A DNA stretch of 64,000 bases, from assembly GCF_015832195.1 (NCBI RefSeq), contig NC_052017.1:53660152-53724151 (forward strand). Reading direction: 5' to 3'. The notes under the pieces were generated by a model. It was not told the DNA's origin. It ran no database searches and worked only from the letters and a program-made list of their open reading frames with translations. The position numbers and the translations under genes were made by a program. Below, piece by piece: positions 1-14,610 of the stretch. Within the stretch, counting starts at the first letter, position 1; each line of letters starts with the position of its first letter. This DNA is from Motacilla alba alba (Eukaryota; Chordata; Aves; Passeriformes; Motacillidae).

Positions 1-3000
1 CATTTTTGAGTTTTCTCTAATAAAGCAGTATGAAAATTATACTTAGATAAATACATATAGTCTACTCACCTTAAATAGTTTTTAATTTCTTTTTGTTAAA
101 AAACATATTAGAGGAAAGACTTCTTTAAAAAATGCAACTCAATGTCTGATAAAAAAACCCTCAAATTCCCTACTTCAAGTAAATGCAGTCTCTCTGAAAT
201 TACAGGCACTATTCAGTTGTGGATCCAGTCTGAAATTATGGAAATTAATTTCACATAATTTATTCTTGTTTCAACAGATTTTGAAGGTTCTATAAGCATA
301 CAAACCATCCATGCACAATTGCTGAAGAACTTTCATAAAAGTTACCCAAACCACTGCCTAGAAAGATGAGAGGAAGAAGGTCTTTGTGTGTGCACTCTCT
401 TTATGTTGCCGTCATAGTGCAGTATGATGCTTGACATTGACACATTCTTTACATCCTTCATCAGGGCATTTCATGAAACTATCACCAAGCTGTAGGTCTT
501 TTAGATCACTTTAAGAAAAGGGAAGGGGTACAACTGAAAGAGAAGGATGAAGACAGCATTTATATGAAGGAAGGCCACATCGCATTGCTGCCTTCTTGGA
601 AGTGTGATCTTTCTTGATAGAGTTCAAAGATCTAGCCACAGCTATTTCTTTCAAGCTACAGGAGCTGTGTCCTATTCTTTTCCCAAGACACACAGGTTAC
701 CACTTCTGTAGTGCAATTATGTCTCCCTCCTGACATCCCATCTGTCAGTAGGGTTCTTTAACCCCTGGAATGAGCTTTTAGTCTTCACACTGAGACTTCA
801 AATGTATGAGTCTAACAGGAATGGTCATGATAAGCAATTAGCTTCCGACTTCAGTACAGGGTAATATTTTCCAAGCATTTCACATTTCCAGTTCAGATGT
901 GTATACTACTGATATATGCACTAGTGCGTCATGATTAGGATGTGGGCAAATTTGGTTACCACTACCACCATGTTTCACAGAGCTTCAGACTGTGAGAACG
1001 CAAATCCTGTGCACAGGAATCGTTGCTCCTTTTCTACTGGGGGAATATCTTTCTGCTAATAATCTTGGGAAAAAATTGTATTCCACTCAGAAGAAATGTG
1101 TCTGCTTCTATAATGCTGCAAGACGTGCAAGTAAGCAGCCCAAGTATTTTCTGACTCTCTTCCCCCTGTGACTATGTTACTGTGTACATTAAAGTTTTTT
1201 CCCCTTCCCTCACTCACTACATCTTTGTAAGGCTTGTGAATTAAAGGAAGGAACCATGGAGGTGTGATAACCTGCCTCAGAGTCCCTAGGCTGCATACAG
1301 CACAGCAAATCTTGCCATCACAGCTGCCACAGGCAACAACAATCCACCAGCAATATCTACACCGAACTTGACTGGAAAGCTTTATTATACAATTGTAACA
1401 TCAGGGGGAAAAAAAGTGAACAAAAGCCCTGCAAACACAGCTACTTCTTTGTCTCCCCCAGAATTGAGATGTGAGGCAGCCTTTTGCTGCTGGTCACCCT
1501 GGGGTGCTCGGGCTGTCCAGGAACACCGCACGCCATGACGGTGTGTGCAGGAGCACAGCCTGCCAACACCATTGCCGGCAAAGCATGGGCTCCACAGCCA
1601 GCAGATAAACAAAGAAGCAATACCTGCTATCAAAGTGTCAAGTATCTATAACCTCTAGCACAGCACAAAGATTACAGCAAACAAAAGAGATGTCTAAGAG
1701 GCAAGGAGATGTAGGAGAGGAGGAGAGAAGTGATTGTGAGAATGGAGCAGGTGAGAATGCCTATCCTGACACTGCGAATGATGCAGAAACGCAGGGCTGA
1801 CGTGTTGTGACTGTGAGTTACCATTAAGACATGTTTTTACAAACCCAGGCTCCTTTCTCTTGAGGTACTTTAGAAAACATTATCAGGTTTGCAATCAGCC
1901 TAAAAGCAAAGCATGACTGGAGGTCAGATCAGACAACTCAGGAGCATTATAGGAACATGTTTCCCCTGCAAATACTCTGAAGCAATTTGCTCAGCTCTTT
2001 CAGGCGCTCATTAGTAATTTGTTTCCAGCATGTGTGGCAATTATTCCACCTAGCTGAAGATTTCATAATGCAAAATCTTTTGGTTTCTAACACACCAAGA
2101 AAAGGCCAACAGCTAAACTACAGATGCAAAGCTTGAGCTCAATAAAAGTGATTCCTGAAATGCAGACTAGTTTCAAGTGGTATTAGCAAAGAACCTCTTA
2201 ATTTCTGTCTTTATTGGTATTTTACCCTCTGGACCTGACTATATGCTATACCCTGCACAATCCAGATACGTTGTGCACCAGAAGAGATGGGCCTAATTCT
2301 GCTTTCCAGATACATACCCTGTTTTAAAAGCTGCAGTGTTCTGTGTTCCACCATTTGTGTCTGCCAGCTGGCAATATTGCCTGCAGCTGATCCAGATGAC
2401 CTTGTCCCCGACCTGCAGAAACTTCCCAGTTCTCAGATTAACTTTTGCAAACATTCCTCAGTGTATGGATTGGGAAAAGAGACTCAGCAGTCTGATCCAA
2501 GAGAGAATATGCATAGTGGGTGGGGCTATGTGTGTGTCTATGTGTCAGGTTTCTGACAACAAAGAGAAGTTATGCAAGTGTTTTCTAGAGTGAAGAGTAT
2601 TATGGGCAAAAATAATTTAAAAAAATGTTAGAAGCAGATGGAGCGAAAAATTTCCCAACCTTAGCTGTGTAAACACGCTCAAAAGGCTTCAGGCGACTTT
2701 TACCCTGGACTCTGTTTTTGTCAGATCAATGACAAGTCACGTTAACAGCGGTGTTTAATTCTATCAATATGTGACCAATTGTGTTAGATTGTTTGGCCAT
2801 TGATTTCACTCAGTGCTACATTTGAGCTCTGAAAGGAACTGCTTTCCCCTGCATTACCACACATGGTGACAAATGCCCAGCGCCAGCTTTCAGTACAGCA
2901 TGCACAGAAGCTCTGACCACTTAAATGCTGGGGGAATACAGCAGGATAGTCATATAAGTGTTATTCTTTATTTATTTTCCCAATTGTCAGGCCATGCTAT

Positions 3001-5379
3001 GCAATTCTATTTAGGTTTGAAAGAGGCTGTTGAGAGAAACAGCTGAGTAGACAATAAGACAGATGACAATTTGTCCACAAGAAAATGATAAGGCAGACCT
3101 GGAAAGCTGCATAGTGAAGGAAAACAAAATTGAAAAGACTAATTATTTTCATATTTACTGTGACTGGGCCACACCCTGAAACACCTGCCTCTGTATCCAG
3201 AAACATTTCCTAAGCCAAATGCACATCCTGCATGAGAGTTTTAAACAGCAGTGATCTACCAATAGTGGTCCTCAGTGTATCGTGTCTGCAAAGAAAACCC
3301 TCTGCACCAAATTTTGAAAAGGGATTTATACACGGTTCATACATCCACCACAGGAGATGCCGCTGTCAGACTGTGGTTTAAAGAAGAAATTCAAGATTGG
3401 GTATCCTTTCTCCTGACAATGAATAAGTTATTTATAAAATACTTATTAAACCATGTTTATTTGCAAAAAAAAAGAAAATCACTAAAAATCATAAAACCCT
3501 CATAGTTTGAAGTATTATTCTTCCTCTTGAAATTCCCTGAAACTACAGAGATTTCAAATTACAAATAACCCAGAAATCCTTAGGTTCTCACTAGCAATAG
3601 GGTAAAAAACACTACATGTAAGGTAAGACAATTCTTAAGTTATTTTTATAAACCCCTATTATTTAAAGCAAATGACATAATAGAAAAATAATATTCCACA
3701 TGGTTAAGACTTATGCTTCTTAAAGAAATATTGCTCCTTTCAAGAAAAAATTATGTTGCCTTCCAGTACCCAGCTTATAATTAAATGGCAGCCTACCCAA
3801 ACCTGCTCCCATGATCAGCACACTTGTAAGAGGGAGCTGTGTAAGAGAAAGCCTTGGTCTTCATAGGAACATAATGACAATGCCTAATTTTAAATAATCC
3901 CATCTGCGTCTCTCTCCTGAGTCATCTTAGTGATTAATAATACTGCTTTGAACTCTTAAACCCTAATACCTATGTTTTTTATTTAACTGTTTTTCTTTCT
4001 TCATGTAGAGATAAAATAACTTAAATGGCTTTTGTAACTTCCACATGCCTGTTCACCATCTTCCGAGGTATTCCTGGTAGCCAAGTGATGGGACATGCTG
4101 AGGCTTCATGAAGGGCTCCCAGGGCTTTGCACAGAGATTTCAGCCGGGCAGGGTGGTGGGCTGAAGGCTGCTCTGTAACTGCTAACCATGTCTTCATGGT
4201 ATTCTGCTTAGGGAATGCCGCCAAGTGTGTGCTATACAAATCCGTTAATTATTCTCTTGATTTACAGCTCCACATGTGCGTGGCAGATCTTGGAGCTGCC
4301 ACCAAGACTGTCAAAACAGATGTTCCCAAAGACCAGGAGTTAGGCTGGAAATCTTGGAGAGATAACAAATTACACAGTTTATATGAAAATACTAAATTAT
4401 TAATTATTTTATTTTTTCACATGATTTAGTCACTGTTTTCTGTCATGTCTCCCTAGAAATAGAAACATAATCTAATATTCCTTATGATTTTTTTTCTGAA
4501 TCTAAGGAATGCAGCTACATAGCAAAAACAAAATGAAAGCAAACCCAAGTTAAGATCTGCAATAATGTGACTCTAATTTAATTCTAAGTACTGTATCTTT
4601 CTCTGTCTAAAACTATGCTACAGGACACCTATCTGGCATTTACTGGCCTTCTTGAGGAAGAAATATTTGCCTGGATAACAGTAACTGTACCAGAAAAATC
4701 AACACAACAGAAATTCATTGGGGGTTTGGGCTTTGGTTTGTGTATTTTTGTTTTGTGCAGAACAAACCAAAAATATTTATTCCAATCACCTATTATTTGC
4801 TGCAGTCCTGCTCCAAGTAAGATTATGCCAAACACTCTAAAAACTGAAGCTGAAGAAAGAGTAGATTTTTAAACCACAGAATTCACATAGGGAGGTTTTT
4901 CTCTTATCTCAGAAATCCGGGATCAATCCCAAAGAACAGGATGCACTTAAAACACGGTACAGCTGCCTTAATTGAAAACAAAATACAAATACATATGATT
5001 CCAAAAAGGACTCTGCACTGTTACTGACCTGCATGTTATTGTTAGTGGCAACAGCTCTCCAAACTTACTCTCCAATGAGTTGGTAGGGAAAGTTTTCATT
5101 TATTTCAACCCTATTTAACAAGTTTCTGATCTAACAGTGTCTGTCTCTAAATCTAGAAGGGAGGAAAAGTGCACTTATTCACATCCATTGCACCACTGCC
5201 ATGAGAGAAATATAGTGGAGAGTTTAATTTGACTGTGTTTATGATCCTCTCCCTCCTCCTTAACCACACTGTTAAAGGAGGCTGGAGGACAGCACCTACA
5301 GTCTGCTCATAATTAAGATGGTCAAGAGGTGTGTGCGTATTAAAATAGCACAGTGAGTGGGCTGTTTTGAGCAGCTTCC
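1..5379. other. POU6F2 intron, no feature seen
   Basis: AT-rich unique DNA. A GC-richer stretch at about 1250-1640 has retained CpGs and short open frames on the minus strand, but no repeat or product that I recognise. Confidence 0.6.
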
Positions 5380-5800
5380 TAAAGCCTTTAGCCCTTGTGC
5401 GCCTTTACAGCATCCAACTTATCAATTTACTTGCAAATGGCTCCCTGAAGTATTAACCCGGGTTAATTATTCGTCAAATATGATTATGCAGTGGTAATGT
5501 AAAAAATCGGAAATGCAGGATGGAATTTTTCACTCCAGCGGTTTGGCAATTGTGGCAGCTGGTGGAGAAGCTGGAGTAATTACCAGCCCATTCCAGCTGG
5601 TGGATCAGCACTCTGGTTCAGGGCGGGTGGGGGAAAGAAAAAAGCAATAAAGAACCAGAGGAGCGGGAATATGAGCCGTGCCAATTGACGTGGGGAAAAT
5701 TTCACAGCTGCTGGTGGTGATAAATGAGAGACTGTGGCCCTACTTCTAATCAATACATGTAAATGCTACTCATTACAGCTTTTATACACACTTCTCAATT
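5380..5800. promoter_or_regulatory. Candidate conserved intronic regulatory element
   Basis: Seen: GC and CpG content above the neighbouring intron; a perfect 16-bp palindrome ATTAACCCGGGTTAAT (5452-5467); two TAATTA homeodomain-type sites (5464-5469, 5577-5582); and two copies of cagctggtgga (5556-5566, 5594-5604) with a related cagctgctggtgg near 5705, each containing an E-box-type CAGCTG. No open frame or repeat explains it. That it is a conserved enhancer of POU6F2 or a neighbour is inference; I cannot test conservation. Confidence 0.35.
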
Positions 5801-8800
5801 AGCCTTTCCTCCCACTGGTAACAAGGAATGTCATGCTTTCTGGACTGTGAAAGTGGTTCAGCAGTAAGTTCACCTGCATCGGTGAGACGCAGGAACAACG
5901 CTCACAGCTCAGCCTGGCAGCAGGTGGTGGCAGTGGAAGTCTAAATTCCTCCTGTAATATGAATTAAATGAAATCCCAAGTGCTGTCATTTAATTAAATG
6001 GGTTTTTTAAATACCATTTCCTCTTTCTTGCAGCTAGAGTAACCTGTTCCCAAACACATACACTCTTTTGCCTACACCTAAGTCCTTCAAACATGGGGTG
6101 GGAGGACACCAGCTAAGATAAAGATTTAGACTTGTAAATGTAAAACCAACCAAGTTCACTCTCTGAAAAACAGACAAATATAAAGAGGTCAAACCTGCAC
6201 CTTAATAAAGAAATTTGCCTTGTATTCAGAGTTGAAAGGTTTTCTGTTTCATTTTCTCTCTGTCAAAATGGTCTTTTACCCCCGTTCCCCTTTGCTGTTT
6301 GTAAAAGGAAACCAAATGGGACGACCCCATGCAGCAGCATCTCCTTTCTTTGCAGGGTTAAAAACTGTCACTGCCCACTATCTTCTGGGAGTTCAGCCCA
6401 GCTGAAGCACATTCACTCCACAGACTCACCACAGCCATCCTTCTGCAGTTCCTGGTGCCAAGCTAAACAACTCCTCAAAGCTTGTCTTGTATCTGTCTCC
6501 TGACACAGGACAGCAAAGAGCTCAACTCAAAATGGAAATATATCACTATGTTCCATCCTAGGATATACCTTTCATCACAAGCCTTACACTTTTTGAGGAC
6601 TCACAAATCTGCTTCTTTAATAATCCTAGAAGTTATAGCCCCAATAACAAAAAAGGAACCAACATATCTGATAATTTTTTGACAAGGTCATCTGTTTAGT
6701 GATCACATGTAGCCTTAACAGTCACTTTGCTTGACTGAGACTTTAGGTATTTAATGCTTTTCTAAAGGTCTAGTTGTGGTAGTCAAGTGAATACAGATTG
6801 GTTTTCTCTCCTTCCCAACTTCATCCACACCAAACAAAAAGAAAAAAAAAAATCTCATCTTTTGATGATGTTTCAATAATAGAAACATGAATACAAGGAC
6901 CATGACGCCTCAAAACTCAACAAATACACCAAGAAGCAGGAAAATACTGTTTAAAAATATAAGACCCCTATTATTTTTATATTGATATTTATATATGATT
7001 TTAGGAGCTGATGTTCCCAAAGTGATTCAACTGTAAACACCCTGCTCTTGAGAACAAATACAGTTATTTTGGAATATTTTCTTAAGGGTGCACAGTTATT
7101 ATGTATTTCTGAAAACATGGCCACATATTTTCTAGTAAAACTTAAGGAGCAAAATACCCCAATTTCACCACCTAAGGCCTGATTCATTTATCATCATCAA
7201 CTGGATTCTTCATGCACATCCAAGAGCAGTATCTGATCCTGCAATTTAACTCATACATGTAACCTTTCCACTAGAAAAACTACCATTGCATTTTGGGGGA
7301 ACAATGTATAAAACAGGCTATACAGGACAGGATTTTTTGTAAGTTCTTAGTAGACAGTTAATTTTTTCCACTTTACAGTGAAGTCGGAGGCGAAAATAAA
7401 ATTTTCTAAGCATCATTAAATAATATTAATCTATATTTCTAATTAATTTTGAGACATCTGATTTGTAGATTTTTTTTTCTGAGGGTCACAGACAGGCAGC
7501 ATAATGTGGTGTTTAGAGCTTAAGTACTCAGGCTGCCTATACATTCAATCAGAGATGCAAGACATGTGGCTGAGTGCTTTCTTGCCTTACCCCTGAGCAC
7601 AACATACTGTATAAACACCATGCAGCTGTGTAAAACTGGGTTTTTCCAACCCAACAGTGGAAAATTATGATTAGAGGTATATCACAAAACACAGTGCTGG
7701 TGTGCTTCTCCTACTACTAGAGATGTGCCTGATTGAACCAACATGTGATGGGTGGGGAGTATATGTGATACTAGCTGCATTTTAAAATGCATACTAATGC
7801 ACTCTGCATACATAAGTAATTCTAACTTCTTTAATCATAATTGACTTAACTGGCTTATTTAAATTTAGCTTAAAATTTTTCTCCTTTGTTGATGGGTGAA
7901 TATGGCCAAACAATGCTCAATAACCCCCGCCCAAAGGGTTAATTTGGCCGTTTGCACTAGTTCAGCTACAGAGACTTTTCAAAGCTGCACTAGAAGTGGG
8001 ACATGCATAATCCCACACTCAGGCAAGCCCTGAAGCAACTTGCTATTAGGAGGCAGCAGCCCCCTGGCAAGAGGTCAGTGACTGCAATAAGAACTTTCTC
8101 AAAGCAGGGAGTTCCAAGAAGCCATCGGTGTCAAGTTGTTGTCTAGAGAAGACACTGGCTACTCTGGAGCTCTGTGAAATAGCTGCCTCAGCTAAGGCTG
8201 AGCCCTTCTCCTACTCCAGTCATTGTAGTTTTCAGAGAGATTATTATGTTTAGTGTGGCACTTTTACAAGGTGAAAAACATTAATTCTTTGTGGCAAAGT
8301 CTAATCCAAGTCTATGTACTCGCACCAGAAGCTTGCTCCCTTTAGAAGCACATACTTTTACTAAGATATAGCCTTTCAAAGTGATTAGATTGATGAGGAT
8401 CCACCATATCTTTTGTCTATTGAACACATCAGCTTACTCTTATTCCATCTTAACACAACGTATTTCTGATACAGACACATTTAATGAATTTATATACACA
8501 TTTGATGCAAAATTCTTTTTAAAACACACTGTTACTGATACTCTGGTTTATATATAGTCAATCATCTTTTCACCATGTGATCATATTGATAATTATATAT
8601 AATCCTATCTGTTTCCCTAAGTGTATTATCATGGACCTATATCCACTTTTGTTCTATAAACGATGCTTCCATTATTTATTAAATGTATGTATGTGCATTC
8701 TTTCTACATGTCAACATGTTCCTTAATGATAGAAAAATGAGTGAGGAGCATTAGGTGTCAAAGGAGCACTGCAAATTGAAACAACAAGGTGTTTTGCATA

Positions 8801-11589
8801 ATGTTTTACAAGTTTCTAAATACAGATTTTTCTAAAATACATTGTTATACTGACAATATATTGGCTCTTTTTACTGAATACTAAACCATATATTTGCTAT
8901 GTGAATAGGAGAACCCACACACACTTCAATACTTCCTCAGTGATCCCATTCTGTAGTGCCCTAAACCCACAAGACCCTGGATTTGTCTCTCTGCCTGCTG
9001 GACACTACTACTTGTCACTAAATCTCACCCAGCTATGCTGCTAAGCTGTCAGTGACATTGGTTTAATTAATCTGCTTTAAAGGCCCAGGATTTGCCCTCA
9101 TCTCAACTTCCACTATAAAAAGAGAAAAAAAGAACTGAAAAAGTTCATAAAAATGAAAGCTTGCGTCTTAAAATAACTGTGCCAAATCTTACAGCTTTTC
9201 ATTAATTCATGCACTTAGACTGTAAACTCTAAACATAAATGTATCACAGTTTTTCTCATTATGTTACCCACATCTGATGCTATTTCCTTCATGCACTAAT
9301 ACAACCTTCCCATGGCAATTACACTCCAATGAGTCTCACGAATAGTCAGAAGCAAAACTAGGGAAGGAACTTAAATGACAACTACTTACAACTTTGCTGC
9401 CTTTACTGAGAAAGACACACTTAACACTCCATCTTTGAGGTTTTGCTTCTTTCAGAACCAAGACTTTATATTGAAGGGTGATCTCTTTCCTACTGGACTT
9501 TCCAAACTTTTCACTCTGCCTTCAGCAAATACGTACAGAATATTATATACTCTCAGTTCCAAGAGAGCCTCTTCTTTATAACCACTGAAGGTGATGAATA
9601 CTTTCAGTTTCACAGAGCTGAAAGAGGGTGGATAAAAACACCCTTACAAATTACTCAGAGATGGCCTCTGAGTCTATGTAATGGTATACTTTCGTTAGTC
9701 TTTGAACCTACCCTGATATGCTCAGATCCAAGATGGAAGAGATGGTAGCACCACAAACTCATCACAACATAGATATCAACATTACTTCTGGTTTGGGACA
9801 CCCTTCCATGTTCATCAGCTATGTTAGAATTACTAGACCACATTTGAACAGTTCTAGTGCTTGCCCTTCTCAAAGGTTTGAGTCATAAGAAACATCAGTA
9901 TGCTCTGGATCTATTCTACTGTTCTCCTATTCAATACAAATGCTCCATTTGGAAATGGAAAATCCAAGCTTTTGCTTTTTTTCAGTGGATTTGTTTTTCT
10001 AACAAAAAATGATTAAAAAAAAAAAGTTTGGCTTTCACGACTGCTAACCCATGCTGGAAAAATAAATACACCTGTACAAATTAAAGCAAGACTGAATACA
10101 AGGACCATGAAATCCACTGATTTTGGAGATATCACAGCTGGCTACAATTTAGTAGTGCTTACAAAACAACACATACACAAACCCAACCTAACACAATTAA
10201 AGTTATTCTAGTTTTGTTGCCTGTGTTTGACAGACATAATTGTTCTTGTTGTTCCACAAGTCTTAAGGAATTTGAGAACTTTCCCTTAATTTTCCAATTA
10301 TTTTCTAAAATTTCACCCTTCTGTTCCTCTGTTAGCAATCCTGATATTTCCTAAATTTCCTGGGAAACTTTCCTTGCTATGTGCTTCCTGCTCTTGAATA
10401 AATTATCGCTGGGCTTTCATGAAGCAAACAAATCCTTGTGTTTTTGCAAGTTATTCTGAAATACAGGCATGAATCATTGTGCCCCAAGGTAAGTTTAAAT
10501 ATACTGTCTGTTTTCCCCAGGCATCAAAGACACTGCATTTATTATGCCCGCAACTATTTTGGTTTAGAACTTCTCCAAAGGCTGAATTCTAGCTTGCATG
10601 AACACAGATCATGGCAATATAGCAGACGTGAAGATGTGGTGCATGCTGGCTTCTGCACAAGCTGTTAATGAGCTGTACCAAAATGGTAGCTGTCACTTTG
10701 CATTGGATCAGGGCAATCTGTACAATGTAAGGAAATTAAAAGCTCCCAGTGGCAATGGATCCTGTTTCAGTCATTAGCTACTAGGGAGTGACAGAGACCA
10801 TTCAGAGGACCAGCCCCCTGTGAGATTCTTTGGTCCTCAGGGGATACTCTGCTAATGCTGTTTTATGCCCCACTTCTTTGTGATGCAGAGTGAGCACAAA
10901 TGAATTACTATTTAATTTATTTATTTAGGTGTAGCTAACATTGCAGGGGAAAGAAAAAACATCCAGGGGAGAAAAAGCCCACAAAACATGATTGCATTGA
11001 TCTAACAATCAAGATGGCCATGCAAGTGATTTGGTGGAGGCCTACAGAGTACCTATGTAGATGAGTGTGCAGTGGATACATTATAATACAATGAATACCA
11101 AATATGTATTTCCCAGTCCTTTACTATTTTCCTTTGAAGTACATCCACTGAGACTGAATTAGAAAAGCAAAACCTCCATTAAGTCTTATTTCAGTATAAG
11201 ACATATGAGAGAAATATCTATCCAGCTATCTATCTATATTTTAACAGAGTCTGAGAATATTTGCTTCAATCTTTGTGTTTCAAAAGAGAATGAATCAGGC
11301 AGAAGGACAGAAGGTTACAGATTAGTCCTGGTCATTGCTCAAAGAGTGTGGGTTATAAATAATAAAGGAGAAAAGGGTGAAGGACACTAAAATATAACTT
11401 GAGACCCACAATGGAATAATCAAAGCAATGAATCTAATTTCAGCTTAAAAATACCAAGCAACTTCAGATTGAATGTCTCTGCACTGCTCTCTTCTGAAAT
11501 ACAGGAACTGATGCACTAAAACACATTTTTTACCAGTTCCATCAGGACAACAAACCAAAATTTCTTGCTTTTTAAGGCAACATAGATAA
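5801..11589. other. POU6F2 intron, no feature seen
   Basis: Unique AT-rich DNA with short A/T homopolymers only. The open frames are below 80 codons and unconvincing. Confidence 0.6.
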
Positions 11590-11951
11590 TGGGAATGTTT
11601 GCATGCATGCATCTATATCTATATATACATGTATGCATATATACTTTCAGTCTATATGCATTCCTTGAAAGTTTCATGCTAAGCAGAAAACAGTAAATTG
11701 TATTGCTATCTAATGTAAAATAGATAATAGTCAGCCTACCTATACATATCTGGTTTGTGTGTATTTATGTCTATATGCATATATTACATATATACACATT
11801 ACATACCTGTGTATGTATGCAAATATATGTGGATAGATATAAACATTACATATATACACACCTACACATACATGCACAAATTATTGTCATTCTTGTTATT
11901 CTCATTATTGTCATGCACAAATTATTGTCACTATTGTTATTCTCTATTGTC
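11590..11951. repeat. AT-rich low-complexity patch ending in a 41-bp tandem duplication
   Basis: From 11600 to 11870 the DNA is dominated by alternating TA, CA and ATGC-type steps. It ends in two copies of a 41/39-bp unit (11872-11912 and 11913-11951), each starting atgcacaaattattgtca. Confidence 0.85.
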
Positions 11952-14610
11952 ATAGAGAACTGGTTTTAAAGTGCAAAAGTTGGGGCTAATCCTGCAGACA
12001 TGCTTCATGACAGTGATAGTGACATACTTGCAAGATGAGGCATATCAGGTGAAATGTGGCAAGGTGCTGAGAGGCAAATATCTTCAATACCCAACCCTTA
12101 TCCCTGGTGGTGAGACCACTCTGCACTGGTAAAGAAGCAGATACCCTCTGGCAGGACCAGCATTAGAAGACTCTTTTCCAAGACTGGTTTTTAGCCAGAC
12201 AACTCAATGCCAAAATGAGGCAAGAAAGAAGTAAATCACTCAGTAAATACCTTTAAAATTATGAAAAGGTCCAAATGATAATTTTTTCCAGCCTCTTAGT
12301 TCAGATGTTTCTAGGCCTGTCCCTTGCATGTGTCTCAGTAACAAAAAACCCCTGTATTCCATCAGGAGCAGGATCAGGCCATCTGTTTATCCAAAGTATA
12401 TGCTTTCCTAAAGACAACCACTGATTGCAGGGGATGAAATGATGAAATTTACAGACAGCCCTGTGGCTAAGATTATTTTCCTACTTCAGATAGCTCATGA
12501 AAATATGTTTAGTGTTTCATGTGCTCAAGCAATGTGAAGAGCCACAATGTCACTCAGTTCATTAGGTCAAAAGAAAAATGATCTTGTAGTCAAGTGTATG
12601 GAAATAAGGACTTACTAACATTAAGTTTGTCTCAGTCTTAGGGGTGCTGTCTCATAACCTTGAAGTGATCAAAGCTGGAATTTTAATGTCCTAACACAAT
12701 AAAACAACTAAAATAGACTAAGGTCTAATAGTCTGGGACTTCTTACACGTGCAGTTCAAGAGAGAAGGCAGCAGGGATTGTCTGAGCAGCCAGACACTAC
12801 TGTGTGGGTAAGATATATTTTTCTAGTGGATTTTGAAATTATTAATTCAGCAGAGTAGTTCCTGAACTGAAGGAAGAAGTAATTTTCTTCAGTGGTGTTC
12901 TGGGAGCAGGGAAAGGGCAGAAGGACTGGGCAGAACTCAGAGCTTTGTGGACAGGGCTAGGCTGCTACTCCAGAGCACTGGTGGCTTTGGGGCAGCAAGA
13001 GAAGGTGAGTGCATCCCAGAAGTGTGCCAGTTTTGTTTCCCTCTCTTCCACAGAAAGGATGCTGGGGCCAGCTGCGCAGACCATGCCTTCTCTTTTCACT
13101 GCCTATCCCTCCTCATCCCTTGGGACAGTGTGGCTCTGGGCAGAGAACACTGCTCAGCCCAGTGGAGAGGAGCAGACTGGTCATAAGTGGTGACAGTCTA
13201 TGGAACCAAGCCCCAGTGGAGTAGAGTGGTCAACAGTGGCGGCACCAGTGCAGGAAGCAGACATGGGGAACCAAGTGGCAGCATGGCACAACACTGACAC
13301 TCTAGCTTTTGGGAGTTAGTGATCAGTTTTTTCCATTGTCTTGGGCTTGGGGACAGGGAGAGTACTGCAGGGAGCACCTGCCATCTTGTCTTCATCCCAG
13401 TTGCCACACAGAACTAAGTAGAGGTGGTGAACACATTTTTATGTGTAAAGCACCTTCTTCTCTTTTTATATACTCTTGTTATTAATATTGCTGCTGCTAC
13501 TGTGCATTTCTTTTTCTGTTGCTTTTGGCTCAGTAACTTGTTGTCTCAACCCATATCCCTCTCCAAACTTGCTCGTTAGACACAGCACTTTTTTGCAAAA
13601 GTCTAGATCCAGAATCATGGGTGAGCAGTGGCAATTGTCCTGTTCAGTTTTGGTACATCTGAGATGAGTCCCACAAGCAGGTACAAGCTGGACTCCTCCA
13701 GTAATTTGACTCCCAGTGATTAACAAAGCTGAGTGTGAAAAAGGTGATTTCTTAATAATAGAAGAACCAATGATTTCATAATGGTAGAAGAACCAAATTT
13801 GGAGGCTTTGAGAGAACTGCCAAATTTTGTTCCAGTATATGCAAGACAAAGCACAAATAAACTAATGATGCTGGGCAATAAGTATTTTCTTACTGTTACT
13901 TCAGGTTGAGTCATCACTGTTGCAGGCAAAACTTACCCTCAGAAATCATGTAACACAAAAGAATTTTGTTTGAAGTTTAAAAACTTAAGACTGGAGCTTA
14001 ATAAAATCATACATTTCTGCAAAGACACTGGAAAATATGAGGCAAGCCTATCTATATGAGTTTCTTCCAGTTCTTATGACAAAAAATGTTTCATGACATA
14101 TCTTCTACTCAGATCAAACACAAGGGTACCTCTACATCCATTACTATAATAAGAAGAATTCTGTAGCCATGCTGCAAATTCTAATTGCATGCCATAGTAG
14201 TTAATGGGAGGCTAATTTCATACATGCACCCACATTCACAAAGTGAATGAGAAAGTCTGAAAGAGAAAATTGTCAGATTTCAGTCTTTGACAAATGTGAA
14301 ATTGTACAAATGTCAGTACATGTAACTGTAAATAAAATAGAGACAAAAAAGCTCAAAATAAAGGTCAGTGAAAGCTGAAAGTCACCCTCCTAGACATAAT
14401 ACAGTATATAAAGTTATTACCAGGCCTTCCAGGCCTTGCACAACTTTGCCCCCTTCTACATCTCATCTCTAGTTGCTCATGACCTCTGCTTTGCCAATTC
14501 AACTTACCTTTCGACTATCTAAGATGTTTATATAACCCCCATTACTATGGTACTGGAAAAAGATCTTGCAATCTTTTAATGTTTTTATCACCATGAGACA
14601 GGGCCAAGCT
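11952..14610. other. POU6F2 intron, GC-rich part at 12890-13400
   Basis: Apart from the exon-like segment listed separately, nothing is identified. A minus-strand 127-codon frame (13466-13849) overlaps an imperfect duplication of an agaagaaccaa word (13753-13797) and shows no domain. Confidence 0.55.
12893..13004 (+). other. Exon-like GC-rich segment with consensus splice sites
   Basis: A ttttcttcag acceptor and a GAAG/GTGAGT donor bracket 112 bases, open in one frame throughout. The surrounding 12890-13400 is unusually GC-rich for this window and is open in several frames on both strands, which is what composition alone can give. It is possibly an antisense non-coding RNA exon, more likely nothing. 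Confidence 0.18.

Noticed and set aside
4021..4239. Minus-strand frame in a GC-richer patch, considered as another POU6F2 exon
   Set aside because: The peptide does not resemble any POU6F2 part I recall, and no acceptor/donor pair fits.
11755..11969. Plus-strand frames over the AT-rich patch
   Set aside because: Low-complexity translation of TA/CA repeats.
13466..13849. 127-codon minus-strand open frame
   Set aside because: Overlaps a small imperfect duplication and a frame on the other strand; no recognisable product.
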